From NCBI RefSeq assembly GCF_949628265.1, contig NC_088789.1, positions 33,721,883 to 33,785,882 on the forward strand: DNA of 64,000 bases, written 5' to 3'. Below the pieces are notes generated by a model. It was not told where the DNA came from and searched no databases. It worked only from the letters and a program-made list of their open reading frames with translations. Shown here in pieces: positions 34,453-45,846 of the stretch. This DNA comes from Cloeon dipterum. Taxonomy: Eukaryota; Arthropoda; Insecta; Ephemeroptera; Baetidae. A program made the position numbers and the translations under genes. How positions within the stretch are numbered: the first letter of the stretch is position 1; every line of letters begins with the position of its first letter.

Positions 34453-37400
34453 CTAAGGTTTCTCGCAGACATACGTCTGTACATCGGAAACCACTTTAGA
34501 AGGTTCAGGGTACACTTTTCCAGTGACTGCTGACTTACCAAAGGCGCTCTTGGTATCATTTATTTCCAGTGGGCAGCCATAAATTACACTATTTAACGTT
34601 TTGAGGTACGTCGGACCGCATTGGTATCTGGAACTCGCTTGATACAAGGCATCCGGCAAAAGGGTGCGGCTGCGACACCACACCTCGTGCGTCTGGTTGA
34701 TGAATTCAGTGTCGCCCAACGTCATAATAGATTTGACACCTGCACAAAATATATACAATAATTTAATAATTCCTTGTCAGCATCGGGAGTGTTTTTTTTT
34801 GTTGGTCACACATAAAACTTCCTCGACAGTTGAGTATAAAATAATTTGATGAGGAACAAGGGCGCGGGCGCTGGAAGGAGAGGCTTGTCAGAGAGAGAGG
34901 AGCCGGGATTTTAGAAGGAGGCCTGCGAGAGCGTCGATACTGGGGGGCGAGGGTATAAGGGGGGGGGGGGGCTAACTAGGGGACCAACGGTTCAAATTAA
35001 ATCACAACAATCGCTTCGCCCTACATTTTGTAGCGGCTTGGTTCCTTGATTAACTCCCTCCACGTCCACCACTACGAAGGTATGATAAAAGCCCTTTTTT
35101 CCCCGGTCAAGTAGATGTGTTTATTGACTGGGGAAAAAAGGGCTTTTATCATACCTTCGTAGTGGTGGACGTGGAGGGAGTTAAAATATGTGTACAAATC
35201 GGTATATTTAATTTAAATTTAAAGGAATTATTAATGAATATGGCAAACCAAATTTTGTGTGAAGTAATTGATAATCAGCAAGTGTCTGAGGTTCTACGAG
35301 ACGCATTCCAAGTTCGCAGCAACGAGTGTAGGCTTGATACGGAGTCTAAATTTGCAAGAGAGTAAATTTCAATTGAAAAACAAAACGAAATTATTTACAA
35401 CGATTGCGTTTTCAAATGCATAGTAAAATATCCTGTTGCCAACAGTCAGAAAATTTGTCTATATTGTTGATTTGTAGAAGTAGAATTAATCATAATTATG
35501 TACAAGATTAAATTCCGACTAAAACCAAATTTTTTTATAATTCCAATCCATTCCTTAAGGATCAAATTAGGTGGCAAGAATTTTTTGATCCGATCTATTC
35601 AAGAATGGATTGGAACTGACGAAATTATAGTTTCAGCGGATTTTTAAAGAATTAATTACAAGCCCCAGTATAGTTGTTAGTCAAGTCGATTACGGTTTGC
35701 TACAATTTACAGAAATTCCTTAACAATATGTCCTGCAAACCAACAATAATTTACGTTTTTAACGCAAGGCAAAGTGTTCGTTAGCCAACAAGTTCGGCGC
35801 ACCGAAACACAAGGAGTTGGTGCGTACAGCTTTAAGAAGACAAAAAATTAAAATCTTAAATAAAAGAATTTTTAATCAAAAACCATTGTCTGGTTATCAA
35901 AGTCGTTAGTGATGATTTTTGAGACCAAATTAGGCGCTTTTTCCTGGCCGCACTTGTAAGTTTCGTATGCAATCACACACTCATCATCTGATTCTAATTT
36001 AAAATTGAATATCTGAAATGAAGTTAATATAAACACAAACTGATGCCGCTGCATTGATCGTAAGCGACAAATCCCGTCTCCAATTCCACGGGATCCTCCT
36101 GGGACACGAGTTCTATTTGTCGCAGCGTTGCTAAGGCGTCCAATCCCCCAATGCCAAACTATAGAACAATAATTATTATGTGTATAATTTAAAATTTAAA
36201 TAAGGCAAGAGCATATTATTAAAAAAGCATTAAAGAGACTTGATAAATCTATTTTTTAAATTTATGTTCAAATACCATTCCAACTTCCACTCCGACGCAT
36301 TTCAAGAAGCACTATAAATGCGTATTTTTATTTATGATTTATAATTATTATTAATTCCTGATCAACCTTCAAATTTAGCGAAATTGTTGCCGCGAGAAAA
36401 GCCGTGACGTTCATTAGAAGATCGATTTGTTCTGCATGAATTTAACTTTCCATTTAGCCCCTCTCAACAAAATAATTTACGGGTGCTTACCAACAGTGAT
36501 GTCCCAAGTTTCTGCACATTCGGTCTGCATGGCCCTTCCGAAGGTAGCCTTCTTTCTCACTTCGCAGAGAAAACTCTTGTTATGGGCGCAGTCGTCGGTG
36601 GCCAGCAACACGGATTCATTCCTCACTTCGAGATAAACGCAGTCCAGGTCGGGTTTCGGGTGTCCCTCCTTCCAAGTGAGCTCAGGGTGGACGAAGTCCC
36701 GGCTCAGGGTGCACCAACGGAAGTTTGAGTCGCACCCAAGATCAGTGCCGGAGAGCCAAAAGTCTCCAAAGGTCTCCGGAGCATATTCTTGAATTGTTTT
36801 GTATATTTAACTATATTTCGTCGCTCTCAGATTTTATTAGTACTTGACACAATTTTGGAAAAGCAACTCGACTTTCCCGCTGATTCCATTGAGGCCAGAG
36901 TCAGGCCTATATAACAGCACTGGTCGCGGGCGTCTTTCCAATTTGACTATTGATCATTATGTGATAACTTTCGTAAAACTATAAATGATTGTTTGACGTC
37001 TCACCAATTTTGAGTTGTAAGTCAGAAAGTTCCGACCACATCCATCATACCAGTTTCCATAAGAGAAATAATCTGGTCATACCAATGCAAAAATACAAAA
37101 TTATTTTTTAACTACATAGAAGGGAATTATACTCCGTAAAAAGTTCTGACTAGTCAAACTGTCGTAGCCAAATAGGGAAGGCTAGATTTTAAATTAATGC
37201 CACATTTATCCATTCATCTTTAATAGATAAATTTTTTACATTTCTTTTGCAGTCCTCTGTTGGGCAGGAAGCAACGCAAGGTTTTGGGGTAGTTTTTAGA
37301 TCACTCTGAAATTTAAAATCATAACTTGGCCCAAAATAAGTTTTAACACTATACCTTGCACGCAAATATATATTTATTTGCGCAATTGCGGTCTGTCATG

Positions 37401-39879
37401 ATGGTTCCCGTAGAATTCAAAATAAAGCGGAAATGCACGCAGCTCTCGTTGTCTCCTTTATTATCGGGTTGGAGTTTTTCCCAAACAAGACCCTTTGCGA
37501 AGACTGTCGGTCCATTGGGCTTGCACCACGACCACTGCTTCTCAGGTGCACCCTTACCCGTGCCACTCGTCCAGTAGTTGAAATTCGCGGTCCAGTTAGC
37601 TGAAATTTAAAAATGGAACTTAAGACTGTATTTCTTAATTCATGACCAAGCAACCTTTATTTGCCTTAGCCAGGGCAGTAAGGCCCAATTGCTCAGCAGC
37701 GTTGTCGATATTCAGCGTCTCCATTCCCAAAGCGCAACACTGACGGTAACTGTTTAACCACGTGATCTGTTAGGCCATACAAATAGACTTTGGACTCTCG
37801 CTAATCTCGGATACAAACCGGCTTGTTGCCCAAGAGATAGGTGTAAGAACCGACGTCAAACCATATTCCGTAAGATTTTTTATCTTGATATAAAATAAAA
37901 TTTATCTTTTGAACGTTCAATAAAATTCCTATATACCTTTCAAATTTCCTGAGGAATCGAACAAAGAGTCCTGAAATTGAATTGACTTAATTTAATGAAT
38001 ATTGATGTATTGTAATTTGAACGTCTTTGATGCAGCTCTTTGGGCAGTCGACGGAATACTGGCAGATGAAGGGCAGGGCGTCGTCACACTTTCTGTGCAC
38101 CAGGCCCTGCTTCGAGGAATCTTTGGAAATAGAAACGGCCAAACATCGCTCCGCGGTAGAAGGGATCGCGTTGTTGGGTGGCAACCAGAGTTTTTCCGTT
38201 TCGATCAAATTTTCGGACATGTTGATACCCGTCGAGCACCAAGCGTACTTTTTCTCCACATTGCAATTATTATCTTCGTTTGATCCACTTGTCCAGAAAT
38301 TGTTGGCTTAATTTGGTGCATAAATATATGGATTATTATTTAGCATGTGTGAATTAAAACCTTCGAAATTGTTCATGCATTCAATTTCCTTGAGAGAGGT
38401 CACTGCCAAAAGGGTCATGTTTAATGCCTTGCATCGCAGTGCTGCTTCATTTCTCGTTGCCTGAGTTAATAATTAAAAATTCTTCCATGGCTAGAATTAA
38501 AAAATCTTACTGTAGAGCTTGAAACAAAATACTCCGTTTCACAGTTTGATGTTTTCTTCGTGCCTTTGGCTGATGAGTTGAATTTAAAATTATGTATCGT
38601 TAGTTAGTTCGTAAAAAACCTACTTTCCAGCTCTCCAGGGGTTGGATTGTTCTAAATTAAAGAAATAAATTAAGCTACGAATATATAAATATGCTCCAGA
38701 GGATGAAATTTGGCAAAGTAACCGATCAAGTCCGGGCGAAAAATTGACCTACCGCGTGCCGTGGAAAAAACAGTTGCTTTTTTATCTGAATTTATAGCTT
38801 ATAACTATAACACCCGAGTTCCCGGTTTTTATGTATCGGCATATCGAGTAAATCGGAAACTGATCCTAATTTAGAAGAGTTGATTGTTGATGGCACAAAC
38901 ACGAACAAAAATTATAGATTACCGCAAGAAAATTGTTGTAAGCCGCACAAGATAAACTGCATGGAATTGGCTGTAATTTTCATCTGGATAAATTTCCAGT
39001 GGTTTTAAAAATAGTTATAAACGGACTGTGGTTGTTGTTGTCGTCGTCGTCGTCGATTGCGTAGTTGTTGAAGATATTGAAGAAGTTAATACAACTTTTG
39101 ATGAAATAATGGTTGTCTTCTGGTACACCTGCGTGGATGGAAAGACCGCATCGGTTTCAGGAGTCGGTAATTTGGTGCCATCTTGCACCGTTTCTGTCGC
39201 TTTTGTTGTGACGTCATTTTTAAGGTCAGTTATGACCTCATTTGGAACGTCAGTTGCAACAGCTGTCACATCAAGGGGGCTAGGACCGGAATCGTGACCT
39301 GATTTTTCGACCGCTTGAGCATTGAGATTTTTAATCGCAATTTTATATTACTCCGGTAATGTGATGGCATCAATTGGTTCTGTGAATGATGATTCACCAT
39401 CAGCACTTCCTGCTATGGCTGCCGATGCCAACGTTGACGTTGCTGTTAGTTGGCTATTGGTCTTCGTTATAAAACGCAATTTTATGATGATTCGAAATTT
39501 CTAATTTAAAGCATTACATACCTTGCTGGTTGGAGTGGTCTTTTTTACCGTTAAATTTGCAGTTGGCAGACATTTTTTAAATCCGCAGCACGTGATGATG
39601 TAATTTCTTCGGAATTTGTTTTGCAGAAGAGATTTTGGAATTTTAATGGGACCTGATTGAAATTAAAGTTACTTTTTTCTTTTTCAAACCAAAACCTATT
39701 ATACCATAATTATATTTGTTAAATGTGATTTTGATGGTTTTAATTCTGTTTCCCTATAATTAATTTAAATCAAAACCTGATCCCGATAATTTATTAAGGA
39801 ATGTACTTACTTGTTTTTTAGCATGCCCGATTGTTTGAAGAGCAAAAATCGCAAGCAACGTCCAGAAACCAAAATTCAT
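34453..39879 (-). pseudogene. copy D: mucin-CTLD3-OBP-CTLD gene with two frame lesions
   Basis: Exons in order: 39879-39811, 39753-39705, 39652-39522, 39461-39352, 39298-39027, 38651-38624, 38563-38511, 38460-38361, 38306-38023, 37970-37937, 37883-37819, 37766-37655, 37599-37355, 37305-37240, 37181-37133, 37072-37005, 36946-36844, 36787-36491, 36431-36367, 36311-36276, 36158-36041, 35993-35884, 35829-35755, 35699-35660, 35458-35399, 35345-35249, 34739-34453. Exon 4 has an extra base before its usual donor, giving 110 nt instead of a 3n+1 length. An upstream GTGAAT donor (exon 39461-39398) would restore phase. Exon 25 is 60 nt where the phase requires 3n+2, so CTLD4 ends early at TGA. CTLD1-3 and the OBP are open. 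The Thr tract is the shortest of the six. It could still yield a protein lacking CTLD4. Confidence 0.8.
34832..35184. repeat. GC-rich insertion ending in a long perfect hairpin
   Basis: The last intron of copy D is about 500 bp, against about 190 bp in copy C. The extra part is purine-rich, has a run of about fourteen G near 34957-34970, and ends in an inverted repeat: 35050-35110 and 35124-35184 are complementary over 61 bases with one G-T pairing, separated by a 13-base loop. Neighbouring repeats are all diverged. Such a perfect fold is either very recent, constrained, or an assembly or foldback-read artefact. Confidence 0.7.
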
Positions 39880-39971
39880 TTCTATGCACAATGATTGCTT
39901 ACTCCGAACTAAAATCCACATAATATTGTGGCTCGGCAGTGTGTGCGACCATACCTTTCGAAATCAGTTCG

Positions 39972-39993
39972 AGTGACGTCCTATCCTGCTTCC
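39972..39993 (-). promoter_or_regulatory. conserved upstream element of copy D (CRE-like)
   Basis: On the minus strand it reads GGAAGCAGGA then GGACGTCACT, about 95 bp upstream of the copy D start. Confidence 0.35.
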
Positions 39994-40329
39994 TCTTTCA
40001 AATTAATAATTTTATCAATTTCGCTCTCTCTAACTCTTCATATTGGAAAATGTCATGGTAGATTTTTCGATTTGCTGCGCACATTACCTATATTTTGCGC
40101 CTTTTATTCCATTATGCGCAGTTTCTATTAAATTTCTTGCTTTACTTCCTTTAATATTATTAAATGAATGCATTTTAATTAATAAATGTTATCGTCATTT
40201 AAATCTATTCAATCAATCAGCCGCATGTCTACTTAATTTTGACATGGCTTCAGTTCTCAATAGCTGCGATTTACAATATCAATTGGGCATGATTTTACAA
40301 TTATACAGAAAGTTCTAGCTGTTTCTCTG

Positions 40330-40470
40330 CTGCTGACTTCCGTTGGTGAAGAACCGTCCCCGGTCTGCAATATGGTTACACCGGAAAATGAGGCCTCGCT
40401 GGCGTATGTTATTATTCTCGGAAAATTGCTTAATTTGCTGTTTTTGACGTCATCCTTGCAGCTTTCGCAT
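40330..40470 (-). promoter_or_regulatory. conserved distal 5' block of copy D
   Basis: It contains TTCTCGGAA at 40415-40423 and GGCCTCGCTGGCGTA, matching the block upstream of copies B, C, E and F, about 450-590 bp from the start. Confidence 0.3.
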
Positions 40471-40639
40471 TTTGGGCCAAAGAGGGCTCTTATAATTTGT
40501 TTCCAAAGGCATGCGTGGTCATTTCGTATTCTCTTTTATTTTGTTCATCAAAATTTGTAGAACGAGTGATTTTGAATTACTTTAAATGGAACCTAAATAT
40601 TTGTTAATTGTTTTCTCATCGTCGTGACAGAGGCAATTT

Positions 40640-40870
40640 GGAGAGTAACCCCAGATTTGACTTGAAAAATTCAACAGAGATCGCGGTGCCAGTTAAGGCG
40701 CGGTTGCTTATAATCAAAATACTAGCTATGGGGATGAATGGGGGTGGGGATAAGCACCCCTAAATACTTTGGCTGATTAGTGGAGGTCAAGGCGAGTCTA
40801 AAGGTGGGTAGTTTTTGAAATTCTGATGGTTAGAACCTGAGATTTGGAGCTGCAAAAAACATATTTTTTT
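40640..40870. repeat. foldback-family half element
   Basis: It matches one arm of the 23020-23760 element and the copies at 32830 and 55975, including GGCGAGTCTAAAGGTGGGTA and GGTTAGAACCTGAGATTTGG. Confidence 0.5.
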
Positions 40871-43800
40871 TAATTTTCTAGAAAATTGAAATTCCACCAC
40901 AGTTTTCATCAGAAATTATTTAATGTCTGTTTCCGTCGTAAAAGTTGAAACGCAGTTCTGCCTCTTATTTTATGTTAAAATGCGAGGGTTGTTATCAATA
41001 AACAGATAGGAAAAAAGCAATTAAAAAGGCAACTGCTTGAGTGCCGAGGTATAAAACTGCGTTGTGGAAATTTCAGCGCGCGTGCGAGTGGCCATCGATA
41101 AAAAAGCGAGGCAACTATTTCCACTGTCCTCATTTTTCGTGCAGGAGGACGATAAAAACCTTTTTATCACTTCCACCAAGAAAGCAATTAAATGGAAATG
41201 TTCGAGGAGCAATGACCTGCTCGTGTCAGGTCAGATAGCAGCACACGTGCGGTTTCTACTTTTGAAGAGGCGGAAAGTCACAGTTTTTGTGCCACATGCA
41301 TGAAAAAACAGATTTTGGGTTAAAGGGAAACGAATTTTTCTTATGGGCCCCGCGACTAAACCAATTTTGGCTGGAAACGCGGCCAATCGACGCCTCTCGG
41401 TTTGTCTTGAAACCTAAACCTCGATCCAGCCTATTGGTGAATTAAGAAAAAAAAATGGATTAAGAAAACTAGTCTTTTTGCGAGTGAGTGTGTGAGTTGA
41501 ACAGCGACACACCAGGCCTTATCAAATTTACAGCGAGGCGCATCGCACGGACCCACTTTTCCCTGGCTTTCCCGGGAAAGAATTAATTTTACACTGCGCA
41601 TCGCGGTGAGCACTAGAGCAACAGCCAGTTATTTATTTATAAAATCTTCCTAATTTAAGCAGACGGATTATTGTATTTTTTACAGCTTGCAGAATTAATA
41701 AAGAATTGATTAGACTTTTTTTCGACTATTTTATGTTTTTGACAGTCACAAAAACCAAAAATTGAGATTTATATTTTGGAGTTAGCGATCCCTAATCCAA
41801 CGGTGCAAACAAAACTGTGCTTGATGAAGTGAATTTGACTGATTTTATATTATAGAGCGCATTTAGAACAAAAATTAATATGGTTTTGTTTCAGGGTGTA
41901 ACACAACAAATAAACATCGGATTTAAAAAAGTTTAAACTTCGTTAATAATACATGAGGACATTATTTTATTTTTATCATTTTTACAGCTTAAATAGTACC
42001 TCAAAATTGTTAAATAGGATTTTTTTCGCTTCATGATCCGATTTAATTTGTAATTAAAAATTTCCGGTCAGATGGGCACATAAAAAATGCTTTTACAAAA
42101 TTGTCAGCTGAGGTTGAGGAAAAATAAGACGCATGGCCGCCGCCGCCGCCGCACAAAAGCTGATAGCGTGTGTCACACACGCAAATTCGCTGCTTTTTGT
42201 CGCGTACACCGCACTGGCTTTTTGATAGCAGAAAAAAATAGATTTTCGCGGTCTTGGGATTTTTTGTTAGCGAGCTCTCGTCAAATTCACGCATCTACAG
42301 CGTGATCCTCCGCTTCAAACTCCTCAATTTCCCTATTTTATTATATTTAACAATATTTTTAATTTTAAATAAAACCAATTGGTAGAATAAAATGGTTTCT
42401 TACACACGGAACCGGCGATTGTGGTCAGCAACAAAAATGTTCTGCGTTCAATGGACGCTCCAAAATCTGCGGGAAAATCGGTTCTCGCCTTTAAAACCGC
42501 AAATTTGCTTAAATATTATTTAAAATAAAGCGTAAAATGTGTCTGGCAGGGTCAAGCGACGCCTTTTATCGCACCAAAAGCAGTAGCTCGCTGGCGCGGT
42601 CGCTGCGGCGGCAACGAAAAAATATAAAGTGAGCATTCAAGCGCTGAGAGCAGGCCGTCCATACCTGATTTTTTTCATTTAAGAATTAACCCTTTTCCTC
42701 TGCAACGTATATTTCTCGTGTTCTAGCAAGTTTAAAACATTCTCAACATTTTTGCATAATTTTTGTTCTTTTAAAGTCACGCACGCGGACGCCGCGCAGC
42801 CTGAAAGCGAGACAAAAAGATAGAATTGCCATACACGCACGCACATATTCCGTGCATACTCATAATATTATTTTAGAACAAGGTAAATCTATTAATTAAC
42901 TTCTTTTTTCCATTTTTTGCTTGTTAAAAATATTCTCAAGATTTTTTAATAACCTTTATTTGTGAATCTGTTGATAAACGAGCGCTGTGCCATCATAAAA
43001 AACCAATTAAAGATCAACAGAGAGCATTTAATTTTTGTAATGCAACGCAAATGAGCAGAAGAAGGAACCGACCGACACACCGACCGACCGACCGACACTC
43101 ACTTGATGTGCTTTTTTGTAACGCTGCACCCTGCAAATAATGACTACGAGGAAGGTGGCTCTGTGACCATAAAAAAAATTGGAAAAAATTAATTTGCGAT
43201 AGGAGAAAAAAAGCCGATGAAGCGCCGCACCGCATCCGTGCGCTCGTTGCAGCTCTCCGCGGTGGCAAAATATAGTCAAAAAAAGAGAATTGCAAACCGA
43301 CAGCGCTGCTGGCGAAACCGCAAAAAGCAGTTTTAATTTTTCTATGGATCGATTTGAAACCTTTTCCCCAGACAATTCTAAAAGCAAAGAAAATTGTAAG
43401 GGCGCCGCGGAACACCCCCGTGTGCTTGTAGAACACGGATAATTTCGCTTGTCCAAAGAGCAAAAACGTCGACGCCGGAGCTCGGCTGCATCGATGCGAT
43501 GCGGCACGGAAGAAATCGCGAAAATGAGAAAAAGTTGCCGCGAATGCCAAATCCGCCGGCAAAAAAGGGTGAAAAACTGTCGCTGGTATTGTCAAAAAAG
43601 CTCGAAACCGCCGAAAAAAAATAAAAATAAAATTCGGACTGGGAAAGGATCTCAGGGCGGGGTACCCTGAAAAAGGTTGTAAGGTAAAAGTCGATAAAAA
43701 GACCTATCCAACGAGGGGTCGTGGTCGACGATCGGATGAGCGGCTGAATTTTGACAAAAATAAAACCATTTTTGCAACACCGCGCGTGCAAATATGGAAA

Positions 43801-44782
43801 AAAACGGAAAAAACTCTTAAAATAAATTTTTTGCACAGTCGCAATGATTAAACTCGAGATCTGAGTCTGTTTCAACGCCCCCGGTGTGAATCAATCGCCG
43901 AAATGGGAAGAAATGGCCCAGGGGGTCGGCCACGCCCATGCATTGCCGCCGTTTGCGCCGGCCGTCACCGCAAAAGCAAAAGCCGACTTTTTAAAAATCC
44001 GCCGTAATTCGCCTATGGACTGTAAAAACCTCAAACTCGGTATCCTGTCATTTTTCGTCAATTGCAAGCGGATAGTTTAGTAATCGTGGCCGAAATAAAT
44101 TATTAACTAATTAAATCCCAAAATTACCAGTACGAGATAACGAAAAAATCATGTTTTTCCAGGTTCGAAATTTATTTCCACCTGATTTTTTACCTATCGC
44201 CTTGAATTTGGTCTTAAAATGTTGCCAGATAAATTGCGCATCGATGAACTTGGTCCTTATTTTTAATATTTGCCCAGGGACGACGCCATCCTCGAAGAAA
44301 GGTTCTAAGGGCGGAGTATGGGCAAACTTCCCAATTAATACATCCGGCCCTATGGGCTCAAATTTAAATTTCCACACACCGTTGGCTTCATCTCGACAAT
44401 CACTAACCGAATCTCGAGTTTCAAGGCCCCAGAAGCCGTGAGTACCGAAAATGGGCAAACCTGAACTGAAAAAAATCGCCCGAAATTCACGTTTTGGCGA
44501 AATTTTTACACTGGAAGATAGGAAAGCGTTTAATTTCGGGATCCCTTTGAAAACCCCTGGGAAGTAGACTTACTTTTGGGGAAGGAAGGGATGGTTCGCC
44601 AAAGTGTGAACCTTATTAAATATTGTTGGAGCAATGACGGCGGAATAAAGAGCGAGAGGAAGCAATGAGCCGCTCGTTCACTCTGATTCTAACCTTGAGA
44701 CTATGCAACCGGTTCGACTTCTTTGCAACGCAGGTTGCGTAAATTTTCTTTTTCCCGCCGCATTATAGAGGCTTTCCATTTA
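40871..44782. other. intergenic, no supported gene
   Basis: Mixed composition with low-complexity patches: GCC repeats at about 42133-42150 and CGAC repeats at about 43067-43100. Long open frames at 43014-43875 on the minus strand overlap each other in two frames and show no family features, so I do not call them. A 115-codon minus-strand frame at 44111-44458 overlaps another on the plus strand and is likewise unsupported. The GC-rich part around 42560-43700 might hold a promoter or 5' exon of an unseen gene. Confidence 0.35.
43067..43100. repeat. short CGAC tandem repeat
   Basis: ACCGACCGAC-type units are repeated about seven times with one ACAC interruption. This is a simple microsatellite. 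Confidence 0.7.
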
Positions 44783-45648
44783 TACGCAGGGCAAAGGTGC
44801 TGGTGTTCGACCTGAGGAACGACCACTACTTGTTCACCTACGAGTTCCCCGACTCGGTCTGGAAGGGTGGCTTCAGCTTCCTGGCGGACATGGTGCTCGA
44901 CAGGACGTCCGACGACCTGCTCGTGTACGTGGCCGACGCGTCCGGCGCCCTCATCGTCTTGAGTGCGATCAAAAACAGGGCGTGGCGCGTCCAGCACCAG
45001 GCCATGAGCGCCTCCAACATGTTCTCGGCAGATGGCGTCACTACGCTCGCCCTCTCGCCGCGTCGCAACAGGAATTCGCTCTGTTTCAGTAGGAGAGAAG
45101 CTCCAAAGTAAGTGTTTTGCGGTCGTTAAATTTAAAAATTTCCCGCCAAAACTTAATAATACCCGAAAATTAACAATCTGTTCGAAAAAGACAGTCTTTG
45201 ACGAAGTTTCTGAGCTCACCAATCGATTCTTGAGGGTCGAATTAGTTAAATTGGATATTTTTTCCGACCAAAAAGTCCAGCGCAACGTGCGAACTTTTTT
45301 CCCGCCAAAACAATATGAATGCGAGAAGTGCGTATGCGTCTCAGAGCTTGCTGGATGTTGACAAAGAAGTCATCCGTACAGCTGCGGTCTCTCTGAAAGT
45401 GCTCAAACCAGCTCTCACGCATGCGCACTTCTCACATTCTCATATTTTGTTTTGGCGGGAAAAAGTTCGCATGTTGCCCTGCACTTTTTGGTCGGTTAAA
45501 ACATCCACTTTGCCTAATTCGACCCTCGAGAATCGATTGGTGAGCTTAGAAACTTCGTCAAAGATGGACTTGATCACAAAAATAAATATTTTTAGGATTT
45601 CTGGCAGTGCCTGTGTTCAAGCTGCGCTCAAAAAGCGAAAATTTGACA
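44783..45648 (+). pseudogene. yellow-like internal fragment (broken)
   Basis: 44783-45110 matches most of exon 2 of the intact gene at 53741, including EFPDSVWKGGFSFLADMVLD and VADASGALIVLSA. A two-base insertion near its end (AGGAGAGAAGC instead of AGGAGAAGC) shifts the frame just before the donor. The intron follows, then the start of exon 3 at about 45595-45648 with one base missing. Exon 1, the start of exon 2 and the 3' end are absent. It sits tail-to-tail with copy E. Confidence 0.75.
45189..45566. repeat. long inverted repeat inside a yellow intron
   Basis: Left arm about 45189-45362 and right arm about 45390-45566 are imperfect reverse complements, sharing TTTGACGAAGTTTCT, CACCAATCGATTC and CCCGCCAAAACA. 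The same element lies at the same intron position in the intact gene (about 54625-54993), so it inserted before the gene was duplicated. It looks like a MITE with long arms. Confidence 0.65.
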
Positions 45649-45846
45649 TCATCCTATTAGTTTTTATCATTTTATTTGGTCACAAATGAAGTTTCTACAT
45701 AGTCAAAAACTCTTTAACAGGACAAAATATAGAGTTGCATACCAATCTAGTTGAATTCACAAAAAGAAAACACTAAAAATTGAAAACATTTCAAGAAAAA
45801 AACACGTGCTCATCTAGATTGATTTTAAATTCCATTTTTGCTAATG

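Noticed and set aside
43014-43875. Overlapping minus-strand frames of 193, 165 and 159 codons
   Set aside because: They overlap in different frames, show no domain, signal or splice pattern, and lie in GC-rich, Phe/Ser/Arg-rich translations typical of chance openness.
44111-44458. 115-codon minus-strand frame
   Set aside because: It has a plausible composition but overlaps an equally long plus-strand frame, and there is no conservation with any other part of the window.
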